Source of the DNA: Clostridium pasteurianum
GTDB taxonomy: Bacteria; Bacillota; Clostridia; Clostridiales; Clostridiaceae
DNA length: 64,000 nt
NCBI RefSeq assembly: GCF_001705235.1
Contig: NZ_MCGV01000001.1
Span: 1,364,001-1,428,000 of the forward strand
Direction: 5' to 3'
Part shown: in pieces, positions 45,518 to 54,061 of the stretch
Layout: every line of letters starts with the position of its first letter
How positions within the stretch are numbered: position 1 is the first letter of the stretch
Position numbers and translations under genes: made by a program
The notes under the pieces: model-generated
Seen by the model: only the letters and a program-made list of their open reading frames with translations
Told to the model about the DNA's origin: nothing
Databases searched by the model: none

Positions 45518-46864
45518 TTAAGCTTTTGCGTTCCTTGCCTTTAATTCACCTATTATCTTAGAGAATTTAGTATCTGAAAGATTATATACAAGACCTATCA
45601 TAATTGCTGCTACTCCAGCTGCACATGCAGGATATAAAAGTAATAATCCTTTTATTCCAAGTAAAGTATGTGAGCTTTGATGTGCATTTGCAACATAACC
45701 TACTAAAGTCAAACCAAATCCAGCTGTACTTCCTGCTATAGCCTGAGCAATTTTTCTTGATAAGTTGAATACTGAATAAGTAATACCTTCTCTTCTTTCA
45801 CCATTTTTCCATTCACCATAATCAATTGTATCTGAAACAAATGCCCATGTAACGCCATTTGCTATACTTAATGACATGAAGGAAATAGTTGCAAGTATTA
45901 TAAACGCAATAAAATGTGGTCCTGGTATTAAGAAATTAACAGCATCAGAAGCAGCACTTATTAAAAATACCACAACTGCTGTTTTCTTTTTTCCAAATAT
46001 TTTAACTAATTTAGGAAGAAATGAAACTCCAATGACAGAACATCCTATTGTAAAAAAGTTTACGTATGATACCAAATTTGCATTTTTCAAATTATATTTG
46101 CAGTAATATACAACTATTTGTGTTTTTATATTATAAGCTGATATCGAAAACAATGTCATAAGAATCAAGGCAAGTAACGCTCTATTATGAAATATAGCAT
46201 TTACAATTGTATGAATTGTTATCTTTTCTTCTTTTTTAGGATCATGAACAACAATTTCTGTTGTATTCTTATAAGTAGTATAAAATGATACTACTCCAAT
46301 GCATCCCATAACTGCAGTAACTATTACATATGCAATTCTACCACTACCAAATAAACTTATAAGAGGCATAAATACTACACCTGTTATTAATAGTGCACCA
46401 GATGAACCTATTTGTCTGAAAGTAGATAAAGCTGTTCTATCTTGTACATCTTGAGTAATAACTGAACCAAGTGAACCATATGGAACGTTAGTAAATGAGT
46501 ATAATACACCCCATAGCATATATGTTACGTATGCAAATGCTAACTTAGAACCAGCTGTCTTACCAGGGTTAGTAAAAGTTATAACTGTCATTATAGCAAG
46601 TAATATACTGGATATAAACATTGTAGATTTAAATTTTCCATTTTTACCTGGCTTTTTTGAATCTATTATAGTTCCAGCTATTGGATCCATAATGGCATCA
46701 AATAGTTTAGTTACTAAGAATATACTTCCTGCTGCAGCTGATGCTATTCCAACAACATCCGTATAAAATTGTAGCAAATATGCCTGACCCAAATCAAACA
46801 TAAAACCATTGCCAAAGTCGCCCAACCCGTATGATATCTTTTCTTTTAAGGTTAATTTTTTCAC
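45518..46864 (-). CDS. GPH-family sugar/uronate:cation symporter
   Basis: A 448-residue membrane transporter with about 12 hydrophobic segments. SYGLGDFGNGFMFDL and FDAIMDPIAGTIIDS are the glycoside-pentoside-hexuronide family signatures, as is VPYGSLGSVITQDVQDRTALSTFRQIG. It likely imports glucuronate, galacturonate or their oligomers with a cation. The GTG start shown has GGGAGTG upstream. It lies between uxaC and the regulator; a hairpin and T run before it (46963-46990) suggest it may have its own promoter as well. Confidence 0.85.
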   Translation of the reverse strand: MKKLTLKEKISYGLGDFGNGFMFDLGQAYLLQFYTDVVGIASAAAGSIFLVTKLFDAIMDPIAGTIIDSKKPGKNGKFKSTMFISSILLAIMTVITFTNPGKTAGSKLAFAYVTYMLWGVLYSFTNVPYGSLGSVITQDVQDRTALSTFRQIGSSGALLITGVVFMPLISLFGSGRIAYVIVTAVMGCIGVVSFYTTYKNTTEIVVHDPKKEEKITIHTIVNAIFHNRALLALILMTLFSISAYNIKTQIVVYYCKYNLKNANLVSYVNFFTIGCSVIGVSFLPKLVKIFGKKKTAVVVFLISAASDAVNFLIPGPHFIAFIILATISFMSLSIANGVTWAFVSDTIDYGEWKNGERREGITYSVFNLSRKIAQAIAGSTAGFGLTLVGYVANAHQSSHTLLGIKGLLLLYPACAAGVAAIMIGLVYNLSDTKFSKIIGELKARNAKA

Positions 46865-46962
46865 AAATTTCACTCCCATTTTAATTATATATGTTGTTAT
46901 TATTGCATAAATGTAAGCCTTTCCTGTAAAACTAGAAATACGCCTTTTAAATTGTCAAAAAA

Positions 46963-46990
46963 TAAAATCCTATTACATAATAAGATTTTA
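46963..46990 (-). terminator. Terminator after uxaC
   Basis: TAAAATC and TATTA pair with TAATA and GATTTTA around a short loop, followed on the minus strand by TTTTATTTTTTG. It lies about 145 bp after the uxaC stop and before the transporter gene. Confidence 0.6.
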
Positions 46991-47134
46991 ATACTATAAT
47001 AAACAGCATAATTATCTTTTTATAATGGGACTATTGTTTAATTTGCTTAAAATAGTTGGCTCATTTCAAGCAAAAATAAACATTAATCCCACAGTAAACT
47101 TAATTTATAAAAATAACTTTAGGCTCATAAACAA

Positions 47135-48538
47135 TTATAATCCCATATTAAAATAATTGTTAGCATTGTTAAAGCATATATCTTTAACCATCTTTCCAAG
47201 TAACTCCATGTCATCTGGGAATTCACCATTTTCTACCCATTTTCCAATTAAGTCACATAGTATTCTTCTGAAATAGTCATGTCTTGTATATGATAAGAAG
47301 CTTCTTGAATCTGTAAGCATTCCAATAAATGTACTAAATGCTCCTAAATTAGCAAGTGTTTTCATTTGTTCTACCATTCCATCTCTATGATCATTAAACC
47401 ACCAAGCGGCTCCTAATTGAATTTTTCCAAAAGCTTTAGTTCCCTGGAAACATCCAAGTAAAGTTCCAAGAACAAAGTTATCATTAGGATTCAAGCTATA
47501 TAGTATAGTTTTAGGAAGTGCTTCTTCCCTTTCAAGAGAATTAAGAAGATTTGAAAGAGGTCCTGCAACACTAGAATCATTAACAGAATCGAATCCTGTA
47601 TCTGGACCCATTTTGTCATACATTCTACCATTATTATCTCTCTGTGCATTTATGTGAAGTTCCATTGCCCATCCACGTTTTGCATATTCTTTTCCTAAGA
47701 ATTTCATAGTATATGTTTTAAATTTAGTCTCATCTTCAAAACTTACTTTTTCACCTTTTAAGCCTTTTTTAAATATCTTGTCCACTTCTTCTTCAGATGC
47801 TTCTAAATATGGTACATAATCTAAAGCATGATCAGAAACTCTTCCTCCAACTGAATGGAAAAATTCTATTCTGCTCTTAAGAGCTTCTAAAAACTCACTA
47901 TAGTTATCTACAGTCTTGCCTGAAACCTTTGCTAATTTTTTAACCCATGATGGGAATTCTTCTTTTTCAATTCTTAATGCTTTATCAGGTCTAAATGCTG
48001 GAAGTACCTTTACATCAAAACTTTTATCTTCCTTAAGCTTTAAATGATATTCAAGAGAATCTATAGGATCATCTGTTGTACATACTGCTTTAACATTAGA
48101 ATTTTTAATGATTTCTCTTACTGTAAGTCCATCATTTAAAACTTTATTTGCCTTTTCCCATATTGCAGGAGCATTTTTCTGGTTTATTACTTCATGTATA
48201 TTAAAATACTTTTGAAGCTCTAAATGAGACCAGTGATATAATGGATTTCCTATAGCTGTTTCAAGAGCTTTAACAAATGCTAAAAACTTCTCATAATCAG
48301 AAGAATCACCAGTTATATATTTTTCATCTATTCCGCAGCTTCTCATAAGTCTCCACTTATAGTGGTCCCCATAAAGCCATACTTCTGTTATATTTTTAAA
48401 CTTCTTATTTTCGCATATTTCCTTAGGGCTTATATGACAGTGATAGTCTATTATTGGCATATCTTTAGCATAATCATTATAGAGCTTTTCTGCTGTTTTA
48501 TTTGACAGCATAAATTTTTCATCCATAAACTTTTTCAT
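47135..48538 (-). CDS. uxaC: Glucuronate isomerase (uronate isomerase)
   Basis: A 467-residue amidohydrolase-fold enzyme that isomerises glucuronate to fructuronate and galacturonate to tagaturonate. DYHCHISPKEICENK supplies metal or substrate-binding His, then YKWRLMRSCGI, TTDDPIDSLEYH, ALRIEKEEFPSW, WAMELHINAQRDNN and SFLSYTRHDYFRR follow the family pattern. Length is standard. GAAGGGG precedes the ATG. Two LacI-type operators precede it (48574 and 48638), so it heads the inducible unit. Confidence 0.95.
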   Translation of the reverse strand: MKKFMDEKFMLSNKTAEKLYNDYAKDMPIIDYHCHISPKEICENKKFKNITEVWLYGDHYKWRLMRSCGIDEKYITGDSSDYEKFLAFVKALETAIGNPLYHWSHLELQKYFNIHEVINQKNAPAIWEKANKVLNDGLTVREIIKNSNVKAVCTTDDPIDSLEYHLKLKEDKSFDVKVLPAFRPDKALRIEKEEFPSWVKKLAKVSGKTVDNYSEFLEALKSRIEFFHSVGGRVSDHALDYVPYLEASEEEVDKIFKKGLKGEKVSFEDETKFKTYTMKFLGKEYAKRGWAMELHINAQRDNNGRMYDKMGPDTGFDSVNDSSVAGPLSNLLNSLEREEALPKTILYSLNPNDNFVLGTLLGCFQGTKAFGKIQLGAAWWFNDHRDGMVEQMKTLANLGAFSTFIGMLTDSRSFLSYTRHDYFRRILCDLIGKWVENGEFPDDMELLGKMVKDICFNNANNYFNMGL

Positions 48539-48573
48539 CTAATTTCCCCTTCTCGTATAAATATTTTATAAAC

Positions 48574-48590
48574 CTGTTAACGTTGTCAGG
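48574..48590. promoter_or_regulatory. LacI-type operator before uxaC, site 1
   Basis: CTGTTAACGTTGTCAGG lies 36 bp before the uxaC start and differs from the regulator-gene site only at its edges. Confidence 0.65.
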
Positions 48591-48637
48591 TTATTACATT
48601 ATTATTATAGTCTCACATATTTAAAATATCAACATCT

Positions 48638-48655
48638 TTTTGCAAACGTGAACAA
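48638..48655. promoter_or_regulatory. LacI-type operator before uxaC, site 2
   Basis: TTTGCAAACGTGAACAAA is centred about 64 bp from site 1, repeating the paired spacing seen before the regulator gene. Confidence 0.65.
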
Positions 48656-48685
48656 AAAAAATAGAATCATATGCGAATTATTAAA

Positions 48686-48882
48686 AGTTTAGCCCTATAT
48701 AAACTTTCAATTCAGATTTTCGGTAGCAACGCGAAAGAAAATCTTCCTTGCCTTTACCCCCTATGCGAAGTAACAGTATTTTAGAAACGATTTAAATAAA
48801 ACTCAATAAGCCTTTGCCTCAAATTATAAAAAGACTTAGATGTTTCAATTTGTCTGAGCTTCTTTTCAGCGAGTTATTGAAA
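48686..48882. repeat. Large hairpin repeat, copy D (truncated) with flanking module
   Basis: A flanking module (about 48686-48760, with CTTCCTTGCCTTTA) precedes the GCGAAGTAACAGTATTTTAG end at 48765. The left arm and the conserved loop (TTTGTCTGAGC ... TTTTCAGCGAGTTATTGAAA) are present, but the right arm is missing. The sequence instead passes straight into a second, nearly identical copy of the flanking module, so a deletion or nested insertion has occurred. Confidence 0.75.
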
Positions 48883-49152
48883 GTTTAGCTCTATATAAAC
48901 TTTCAATTCAGATTTTCGGTAGCAACGCGAAAGAAAATCTTCCTTGCCTTTATCCTCTATGCGAAATAAAAGTATTTTAGAAACGATTTAAATAGAACTT
49001 AATAAGACTTTGCTCTAAATAATGAAAATACTTAGTAATTTTAATTTGTCTGAGCTTCTTTTCAGCGAGTTATTAAAATTTCTTAGTATTTTCATTATTT
49101 GGAGCTTAGTCTTATAAGTTCTATTTAATGTTTTAAAATACTTTTATTTCGC
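48880..49152. repeat. Large hairpin repeat, copy E, with flanking module
   Basis: The module at about 48880-48955 repeats the one before copy D. The main element runs from GCGAAATAAAAGTATTTTA (48961) to TAAAATACTTTTATTTCGC (to 49152), perfect inverted ends. The two arms pair almost throughout, giving a hairpin of roughly 85 bp with the loop TTTGTCTGAGC ... TTTTCAGCGAGTTATT. The last part of the epimerase gene at 49133, including its stop, lies inside the right arm. Confidence 0.85.
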
Positions 49153-50155
49153 ATGATGCTTTCCAGCTTTCTTTAGGCTTTAAGCTCTTGAATCCAGACA
49201 CACTATTATCCAATTTTACATTTGGAGCATTTATTATACATGATTGTGGCTCAATACAAGCATAACCTTTATCACCCATGTCATTCCACAACATCATATA
49301 TTTGTACTCTTCTCCCATTTCATAAACAACTCTTATCTTTTCTTTAACATTTTCAATAATCGCTCCTCTAAAATTCTTTCCATCTATATTTGAATTTTCA
49401 AGAGAATAAATATCATCCACTGGCTGCTCTAAGGGTTTAATACCATCACTTAAATAATGACTTTCCACAGAATTAAGATTACAGCTTTCACCTGTTGGCA
49501 AACTTCTTTCATTTAACCTCCACTTTTTATTGACAGAGGCTATCAGTCTATAATCATCCTTGCTGCTATCTTTCTTAAATGGAATATTAAAAGCGGTATG
49601 ATATCCAACACATATAGGTATATTTTCATCACTTAAATTAGTAATACTTGTAGTCTGCTCTAGTCCATATTCTGATAATTTATATTCTATTATAAATGAA
49701 TATTCATGAGGAAAATATTTATAATACTTATGACTCTTAGTAAAATCAAATTCAGCTGTTATTACAACTTTATTTTGTAATATCTCCTTCCTTACTACAT
49801 TCCATCTATCACTTTTTATAAATCCATGTATATAATTATTCTTATCCGGTTCATTTATGGGAAACTTATATATCCTGTTTTCAAATTTAAAAGTACCATC
49901 CTCTATTCTATTGGGAGGAAATAATACAGGCAACCCATAAACCTGAGGTAATCCTCTAAATTCCTCAAAACTCACGTCTTCCTTTGGCGTTCTAAGTAAA
50001 TCTACTCCTTTAGGATTATACTTTAATTGTATTATATTTGCACCAACTTTCGGAACAATTACTGCCTCATATCCTCCTGACATAAAACGTATACAATTGT
50101 GATCTTTCCATTTTATATTCTCTATTTTCTGAGTATGGCTTACACAATTATTCAA
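49133..50155 (-). CDS. Aldose 1-epimerase family protein, second copy
   Basis: A 340-residue paralog of the protein at 41414, sharing NRIEDGTFKFENRIYKFPIN, YIHGFIKSDRWN, VGYHTAFNIPF and YMMLWNDMGDKGYACIEPQ. The TTG shown has GGAG just upstream, as in its paralog; an ATG 66 bases earlier would overlap the regulator gene at 50172. The last six codons and stop are supplied by hairpin repeat copy E. The two copies bracket the uronate cluster, which suggests an old duplication or roles on different sugars. Confidence 0.78.
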   Translation of the reverse strand: MNNCVSHTQKIENIKWKDHNCIRFMSGGYEAVIVPKVGANIIQLKYNPKGVDLLRTPKEDVSFEEFRGLPQVYGLPVLFPPNRIEDGTFKFENRIYKFPINEPDKNNYIHGFIKSDRWNVVRKEILQNKVVITAEFDFTKSHKYYKYFPHEYSFIIEYKLSEYGLEQTTSITNLSDENIPICVGYHTAFNIPFKKDSSKDDYRLIASVNKKWRLNERSLPTGESCNLNSVESHYLSDGIKPLEQPVDDIYSLENSNIDGKNFRGAIIENVKEKIRVVYEMGEEYKYMMLWNDMGDKGYACIEPQSCIINAPNVKLDNSVSGFKSLKPKESWKASCEIKVF

Positions 50156-50171
50156 TCTTGTCATCTCCAAT

Positions 50172-51476
50172 TTATGATAGTTTTTTATTAAGATTATATA
50201 GTTCTTTAAGAGCCTGTACATTTTCTGTACCTAAATAGAATTCTATAAGCTTACGCTCAAGAGGCACAATTATTTTTTCTTCTCTTGAAGATATCATAAA
50301 ATATTCGTCTTTAATTTTCGATACTTTCCTATTATCTTTGGAAGAAATATATATATCCATTAACTTCGATAATATATCCTCTATTAAACAATCACAATTA
50401 AACTTTTTTGCATATGTTAGAGCTTTAGAATATAGTTCTTCCGCTTTTGTTGTATTATGAAGTTTTGCATATAGTTCGCCTAGATTTAAATATATTTCTG
50501 ATAAGCATTTACTATCTTGATTCAAATTATTTATATTCGCATTTATGATATTTAAAGTTTCTTTTGTTTTCACCATATTATCCATATGTAAATAATTTTC
50601 TGCTAGGTTAATCAATATTGTTACATAATTTGAGGTATCATCTTTATCAATATTATCTGCTAAATTAATCAATATTTTTAAACTTCTTTCATATTCATTA
50701 AGTTCTACTAAACAAATAGCTTCTTGCAGTAATACCTCATAATACTTTTTAGTATCTATTTTTTTTATTGCTTTTTCAATTTTCTTGCATCCATATAAGG
50801 TTTTATTATATTCTTTCAATTTAAAGTAACATAGAGCACTATTAAAAGTAAAAATGCAATAGTATTTTTTGCTCATATTAGTAAAATGGTTTAAAGCAAA
50901 ATCACAGTTCTTTATATCTTCTTCATACTTTCCAATATAATAATAAACCATTGATAACTTTCTTAAAATAGATATAAGATTTTCTTTACATGTGGTTGTA
51001 TCAATTAAAGCTTTAGCTTTTTCATAATATATTGCACTATTATAAAAATCATTTGCACTACAATAATAATCTCCAGCTATATCAAAGATAAAGATTTTTT
51101 TATTTCTAATATCCCAACTAGCCAAAAATTCTTCTGCTTCACTAAGTTTATGCTCAAACGTACCATCTTTATATATACTTAAATCTGTAAGTCCTTCAAT
51201 GTATCTATCAATTATTTTATTAGCTTGGGAAACTTCACTTTCCATTAAATAATCTATATTTTCATTAACTTTTATGTTCTTGTTATGGCATATTTTTTTT
51301 AGATTCTTTAACATAATTTTAGCAGCATTTTGGGTGAGATTTGCCTTACCATTCTCTATTTGACTTATAAGATTTCTAGTTATGTCATTTCCTGCCAGTT
51401 GTTCTTGATTCAGACTATACTTTTTTCTTAAGTTTTTAATTTTATTGCCAATAGGCAGTACTTCATAACTTCCCAT
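50172..51476 (-). CDS. HTH-TPR transcriptional regulator (XRE/RRNPP-like)
   Basis: A 434-residue protein. Residues 8-60 form an XRE helix-turn-helix (IKNLRKKYSLNQEQLAGNDI with RNLISQIENGKANLT). The rest is a long run of tetratricopeptide-like helical pairs (IFDIAGDYYCSANDFYNSAI, YLNLGELYAKLHNTTKAEEL). This architecture is that of peptide-sensing RRNPP regulators common in clostridia. No small pheromone-precursor frame with a hydrophobic leader was found beside it, so the signal may be encoded elsewhere or be something else. It may influence the downstream epimerase, 17 bp away. Confidence 0.8.
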   Translation of the reverse strand: MGSYEVLPIGNKIKNLRKKYSLNQEQLAGNDITRNLISQIENGKANLTQNAAKIMLKNLKKICHNKNIKVNENIDYLMESEVSQANKIIDRYIEGLTDLSIYKDGTFEHKLSEAEEFLASWDIRNKKIFIFDIAGDYYCSANDFYNSAIYYEKAKALIDTTTCKENLISILRKLSMVYYYIGKYEEDIKNCDFALNHFTNMSKKYYCIFTFNSALCYFKLKEYNKTLYGCKKIEKAIKKIDTKKYYEVLLQEAICLVELNEYERSLKILINLADNIDKDDTSNYVTILINLAENYLHMDNMVKTKETLNIINANINNLNQDSKCLSEIYLNLGELYAKLHNTTKAEELYSKALTYAKKFNCDCLIEDILSKLMDIYISSKDNRKVSKIKDEYFMISSREEKIIVPLERKLIEFYLGTENVQALKELYNLNKKLS

Positions 51477-51621
51477 GTAAATTCTCCCTTTTGTTTAATT
51501 ACTGTAACATTCCTTTTTTACCTTATTATAGCATTGAATTTATATAGTGTTAATAGTTTTATAAAAATACTTCATATTTTAGATATATCAAAAAACTTTG
51601 AAATAAAAATTGAAATATAAA

Positions 51622-51673
51622 AAAGCACCCACTAAAATAATAAAAATCGACTTAAAATTTTAGTGAATGCTTT
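51622..51673 (-). terminator. Terminator of the tRNA-like gene
   Basis: AAAGCA, ACTAAAAT and their complements form an interrupted stem closing at about 51622-51673, followed on the minus strand by TTTTTTATA. It lies about 43 bp after the CCA end of the tRNA-like RNA. Confidence 0.65.
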
Positions 51674-51715
51674 AAATTTTATTTTTCCATGAAAACTACA
51701 CAGAACTTCATTATT

Positions 51716-51831
51716 TGGTGCGGATAACAGGATTCGAACCTGCACGGCTAAGCCACTAATACCTGAAACTAAGATATTAATTATACTATCATAGAGTCCC
51801 TATTCTAGCGACTTGCACTAATATTATCCGT
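51716..51831 (-). tRNA. Non-canonical 116-nt tRNA-like RNA gene
   Basis: The 3' half is a normal tRNA end: T-arm GCAGG-TTCGAAT-CCTGT, acceptor strand TATCCGC, A and encoded CCA. The 5' acceptor ACGGATA pairs except for an A1-C72 mismatch. Between them are not the usual arms but a CTAGAATAG/CTATGATAG helix with tandem G-A pairs and loop GGACT, an 8-bp stem TAATATCT/AGGTATTA with the 7-base loop TAGTTTC (no U33), and a small GGC-TTA-GCC variable arm as in tRNA-Leu. It has a promoter and a terminator. It could be a phage-borne tRNA mimic, a degenerate tRNA-Leu, or a rebuilt attachment site at the prophage edge. Confidence 0.5.
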
Positions 51832-51863
51832 AATATTACACATTAGAATTAACACTTATCTAT

Positions 51864-51892
51864 AGTGTATATATTTGTTTCAAGAAAGTCAA
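51864..51892 (-). promoter_or_regulatory. Promoter of the tRNA-like gene
   Basis: On the minus strand TTGACT (51892-51887) and TACACT (51869-51864) are spaced by exactly 17 bp, placing the start some 30 bases before the tRNA-like sequence. The nearest upstream gene ends at 51898. Confidence 0.55.
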
Positions 51893-51897
51893 TAATC

Positions 51898-52992
51898 CTA
51901 CCATCCATTTTGTACACTAATTACTTTCCAACAACTTATCCCATTGCTATCTGTTGCAGTTAATTTTATTTGTCCATATGTTACACCTTTTAAAGTTACT
52001 GAATTACTTGTAGTACCTTGTTTTGTTGCTTTATTAGTATCGCTTACAGTGAAATTAAAACTTTCTGTTGGAGTTGTTCCATCTGAATTTAAAACTGTCC
52101 ATGTGCCTGTATTACCTACTTTTAAGACCGTAGAACCGTTCAATGTATAACTTGCTGTTGGAGTTGATGATATTACAGTTATACTTACTGTTGCAGTATG
52201 ATTATTATATGCTACTGTTATTGTTACACTACCTGCCTTTACAGCGGTTACAAGTCCACTTGTAGAAATTGTGGCAATAGTAGTATCACTTGAAGTGTAT
52301 GTAAATGTTGCATTATTTATAGCAGTTCCATCTTCTGTTACACTAGCAGTTAATTGTTGTGTACTACCTACCGATAAATTAGGAATAGAAGAAGGTGTTA
52401 CAGTTACAACATAAGTATGAGTTGCCACCGTATGTATAGGAATTTCCCCCTTTTCATCATCACCATTTATAAATCCATCTACTTTACAATTTAATTTCAA
52501 TATTCCTGTGATAGTTCTATCTATTGCAATTACCTTCCAAGCATATCCAAACTTAATCATTCTATCATTTAAATTAATTAAATTAGTATAATTATTACTC
52601 TGTACTGTAATGTACACCTGTCCATCTGCTAATTGCATATACGTTGTACTTGCAGTATCAAATACCTTTGTGTCTACAAATATAGGAGTAACCTTTAATG
52701 TATCTCCACACCAATAGTTTAAATAAAAAGGACATTCCCTTATAACATAAATACTATATACATTATTTATGCTTTGATTCAAGGTGATTACAATATATGT
52801 AATATTATTATAAGAAATCATATCACCCTGCTTAAGTGGCATAGTAGTATAAAAATATTTAGTGTCAATTTCCTTTGCCTTATCATCTATCTCCTTAAAT
52901 ATGCCACTTACTTTAGTAGTAGAATTATTTAAAATACAACTCTTACCGCTTCTTTTAAGTAAAGCATTAAATTGATTTAATTGAGTATTCAT
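51898..52992 (-). CDS. Phage structural protein with Ig-like (BIG_2) domain
   Basis: A 364-residue protein. Residues 1-170 are beta-rich (SGIFKEIDDKAKEIDTKYFY, GDMISYNNITYIVITL) and resemble head-completion or stopper proteins. Residues 180-260 form a bacterial Ig-like domain (SSIPNLSVGSTQQLTASVTE with ISTSGLVTAVKAGSVTITVAY), and a second beta domain follows (KQGTTSNSVTLKGVTYGQIK). Ig-like domains on phage particles often bind host surfaces. The ATG begins two bases after the upstream connector stop. Confidence 0.65.
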   Translation of the reverse strand: MNTQLNQFNALLKRSGKSCILNNSTTKVSGIFKEIDDKAKEIDTKYFYTTMPLKQGDMISYNNITYIVITLNQSINNVYSIYVIRECPFYLNYWCGDTLKVTPIFVDTKVFDTASTTYMQLADGQVYITVQSNNYTNLINLNDRMIKFGYAWKVIAIDRTITGILKLNCKVDGFINGDDEKGEIPIHTVATHTYVVTVTPSSIPNLSVGSTQQLTASVTEDGTAINNATFTYTSSDTTIATISTSGLVTAVKAGSVTITVAYNNHTATVSITVISSTPTASYTLNGSTVLKVGNTGTWTVLNSDGTTPTESFNFTVSDTNKATKQGTTSNSVTLKGVTYGQIKLTATDSNGISCWKVISVQNGW

Positions 52993-52993
52993 A

Positions 52994-53359
52994 CTATCGC
53001 CTACCCTTTGTAAACAATAAAGAAACATTTGAAAAATCCTCTGTTGTATCTGTGGTAGGAATAGTTGCTATTCTGCTTTTAATATCTTGTATTCTGCTCT
53101 GCAAAACTTTATATGCTTCACTTGTTGAAAGTCCAGTAGTATCATCAGAAACTTTTCTCATTAAATCTACATCATTTGCAACTGCTTCTAAAACATCAAC
53201 TACTGTAAGTAATAAATTTCTCTGCATTGTGGCTTTAACATAATTATCTGTAGAGGTTAAATTATTTTCTGATAAATACATTGTATATGTATCATCTTCA
53301 AAATAATCTTTATTATTTAATTCTATTTTTAAACGTTCTAACACTGTCATCATTGCCAT
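52994..53359 (-). CDS. Phage head-tail connector-like protein
   Basis: A 121-residue mostly helical protein (ERLKIELNNKDYFEDDTYTM, TMQRNLLLTVVDVLEAVAND) with the size and helical pattern of gp6/gp15-type head-tail connectors that attach below the portal. AAAGGAAG precedes the ATG. It is a few bases before the Ig-domain protein, and a terminator separates it from the gene at 53450. The call is from pattern and position. Confidence 0.55.
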   Translation of the reverse strand: MAMMTVLERLKIELNNKDYFEDDTYTMYLSENNLTSTDNYVKATMQRNLLLTVVDVLEAVANDVDLMRKVSDDTTGLSTSEAYKVLQSRIQDIKSRIATIPTTDTTEDFSNVSLLFTKGRR

Positions 53360-53406
53360 ATTATCATACTTCCTTTCTTATTTATTTAATTTTGAGCATA
53401 AAAAAA

Positions 53407-53422
53407 GTGCCATTTAAGGCAC
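53407..53422 (-). terminator. Terminator after the 53.4-kb hypothetical gene
   Basis: GTGCC and GGCAC form a short stem with the loop ATTTAA, followed on the minus strand by TTTTTTTA. It implies a separate promoter for the two connector genes that follow. Confidence 0.7.
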
Positions 53423-53449
53423 ATCTTTATAAATTCAATATTATTTTGC

Positions 53450-54034
53450 TTATTTATTTGGAATATCTTCAATTATGTCTTTAAATGATTTATATTCTTT
53501 ATCCATATCCATATTAAGACCATCATCAAACTTACATACTACCTCTAAAGGTTTATTTTCTTCACTGATTTTTTGAAGTGAAGATATATCACTTTCTAAT
53601 AATTTAATCATATCAGTTATATTATGATATTCATTATCAATACATGAGTGGAAAGCACTTTCAGAAGATAAATCCATCGATAATGTATACTCTTCTTTTT
53701 TAAAATCATTTTTATGTTGTACTTCTAAAAATATTCTAAATGATATACTAATAGAAAATATAATTTTATAATTTCCAATACTTGCAGTTCTATTTTCTAA
53801 ATTCCCTACAAAATTATTTTCCTCATAACTTGATTTTACACTAAACCCTTTAGATTTAAAATATTCTTTGAACTCATCTAACAATTTTTGTTTCATTTTA
53901 TCTTTTAAATCATTTATTTTAGTTTCAGAATAATAATTACTTTCTAATACATCAAATTCCAATTGTAACTTATTAAATCTCTTTTTCAATTCATCTGTCT
54001 TTGATTCTCTTTTTATAATATCATCAAAATCCAT
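53450..54034 (-). CDS. Hypothetical phage-region protein
   Basis: A 194-residue protein of unknown family. Residues 1-70 are strongly helical and charged (DELKKRFNKLQLEFDVLESN, KINDLKDKMKQKLLDEFKEY) and probably form a coiled coil; the middle is beta-rich (YKIIFSISISFRIFLEVQH). GGAGG lies before the chosen ATG. It is 27 bp from the zinc-ribbon gene on the same strand and ends at a terminator. No function can be given. Confidence 0.6.
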   Translation of the reverse strand: MDFDDIIKRESKTDELKKRFNKLQLEFDVLESNYYSETKINDLKDKMKQKLLDEFKEYFKSKGFSVKSSYEENNFVGNLENRTASIGNYKIIFSISISFRIFLEVQHKNDFKKEEYTLSMDLSSESAFHSCIDNEYHNITDMIKLLESDISSLQKISEENKPLEVVCKFDDGLNMDMDKEYKSFKDIIEDIPNK

Positions 54035-54061
54035 ACTTATTTCCTCCACAACTTAATTTTT

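Noticed and set aside
48686-49152. Tandem repeats as a possible CRISPR array
   Set aside because: The repeated units are two long palindromic elements with modules, not short repeats with unique spacers, and no cas genes occur in the window.
51716-51831. Ordinary tRNA-Leu call for the tRNA-like gene
   Set aside because: The length (116 nt), missing D-arm GG, absence of U33 and the extra helix do not allow an anticodon assignment.
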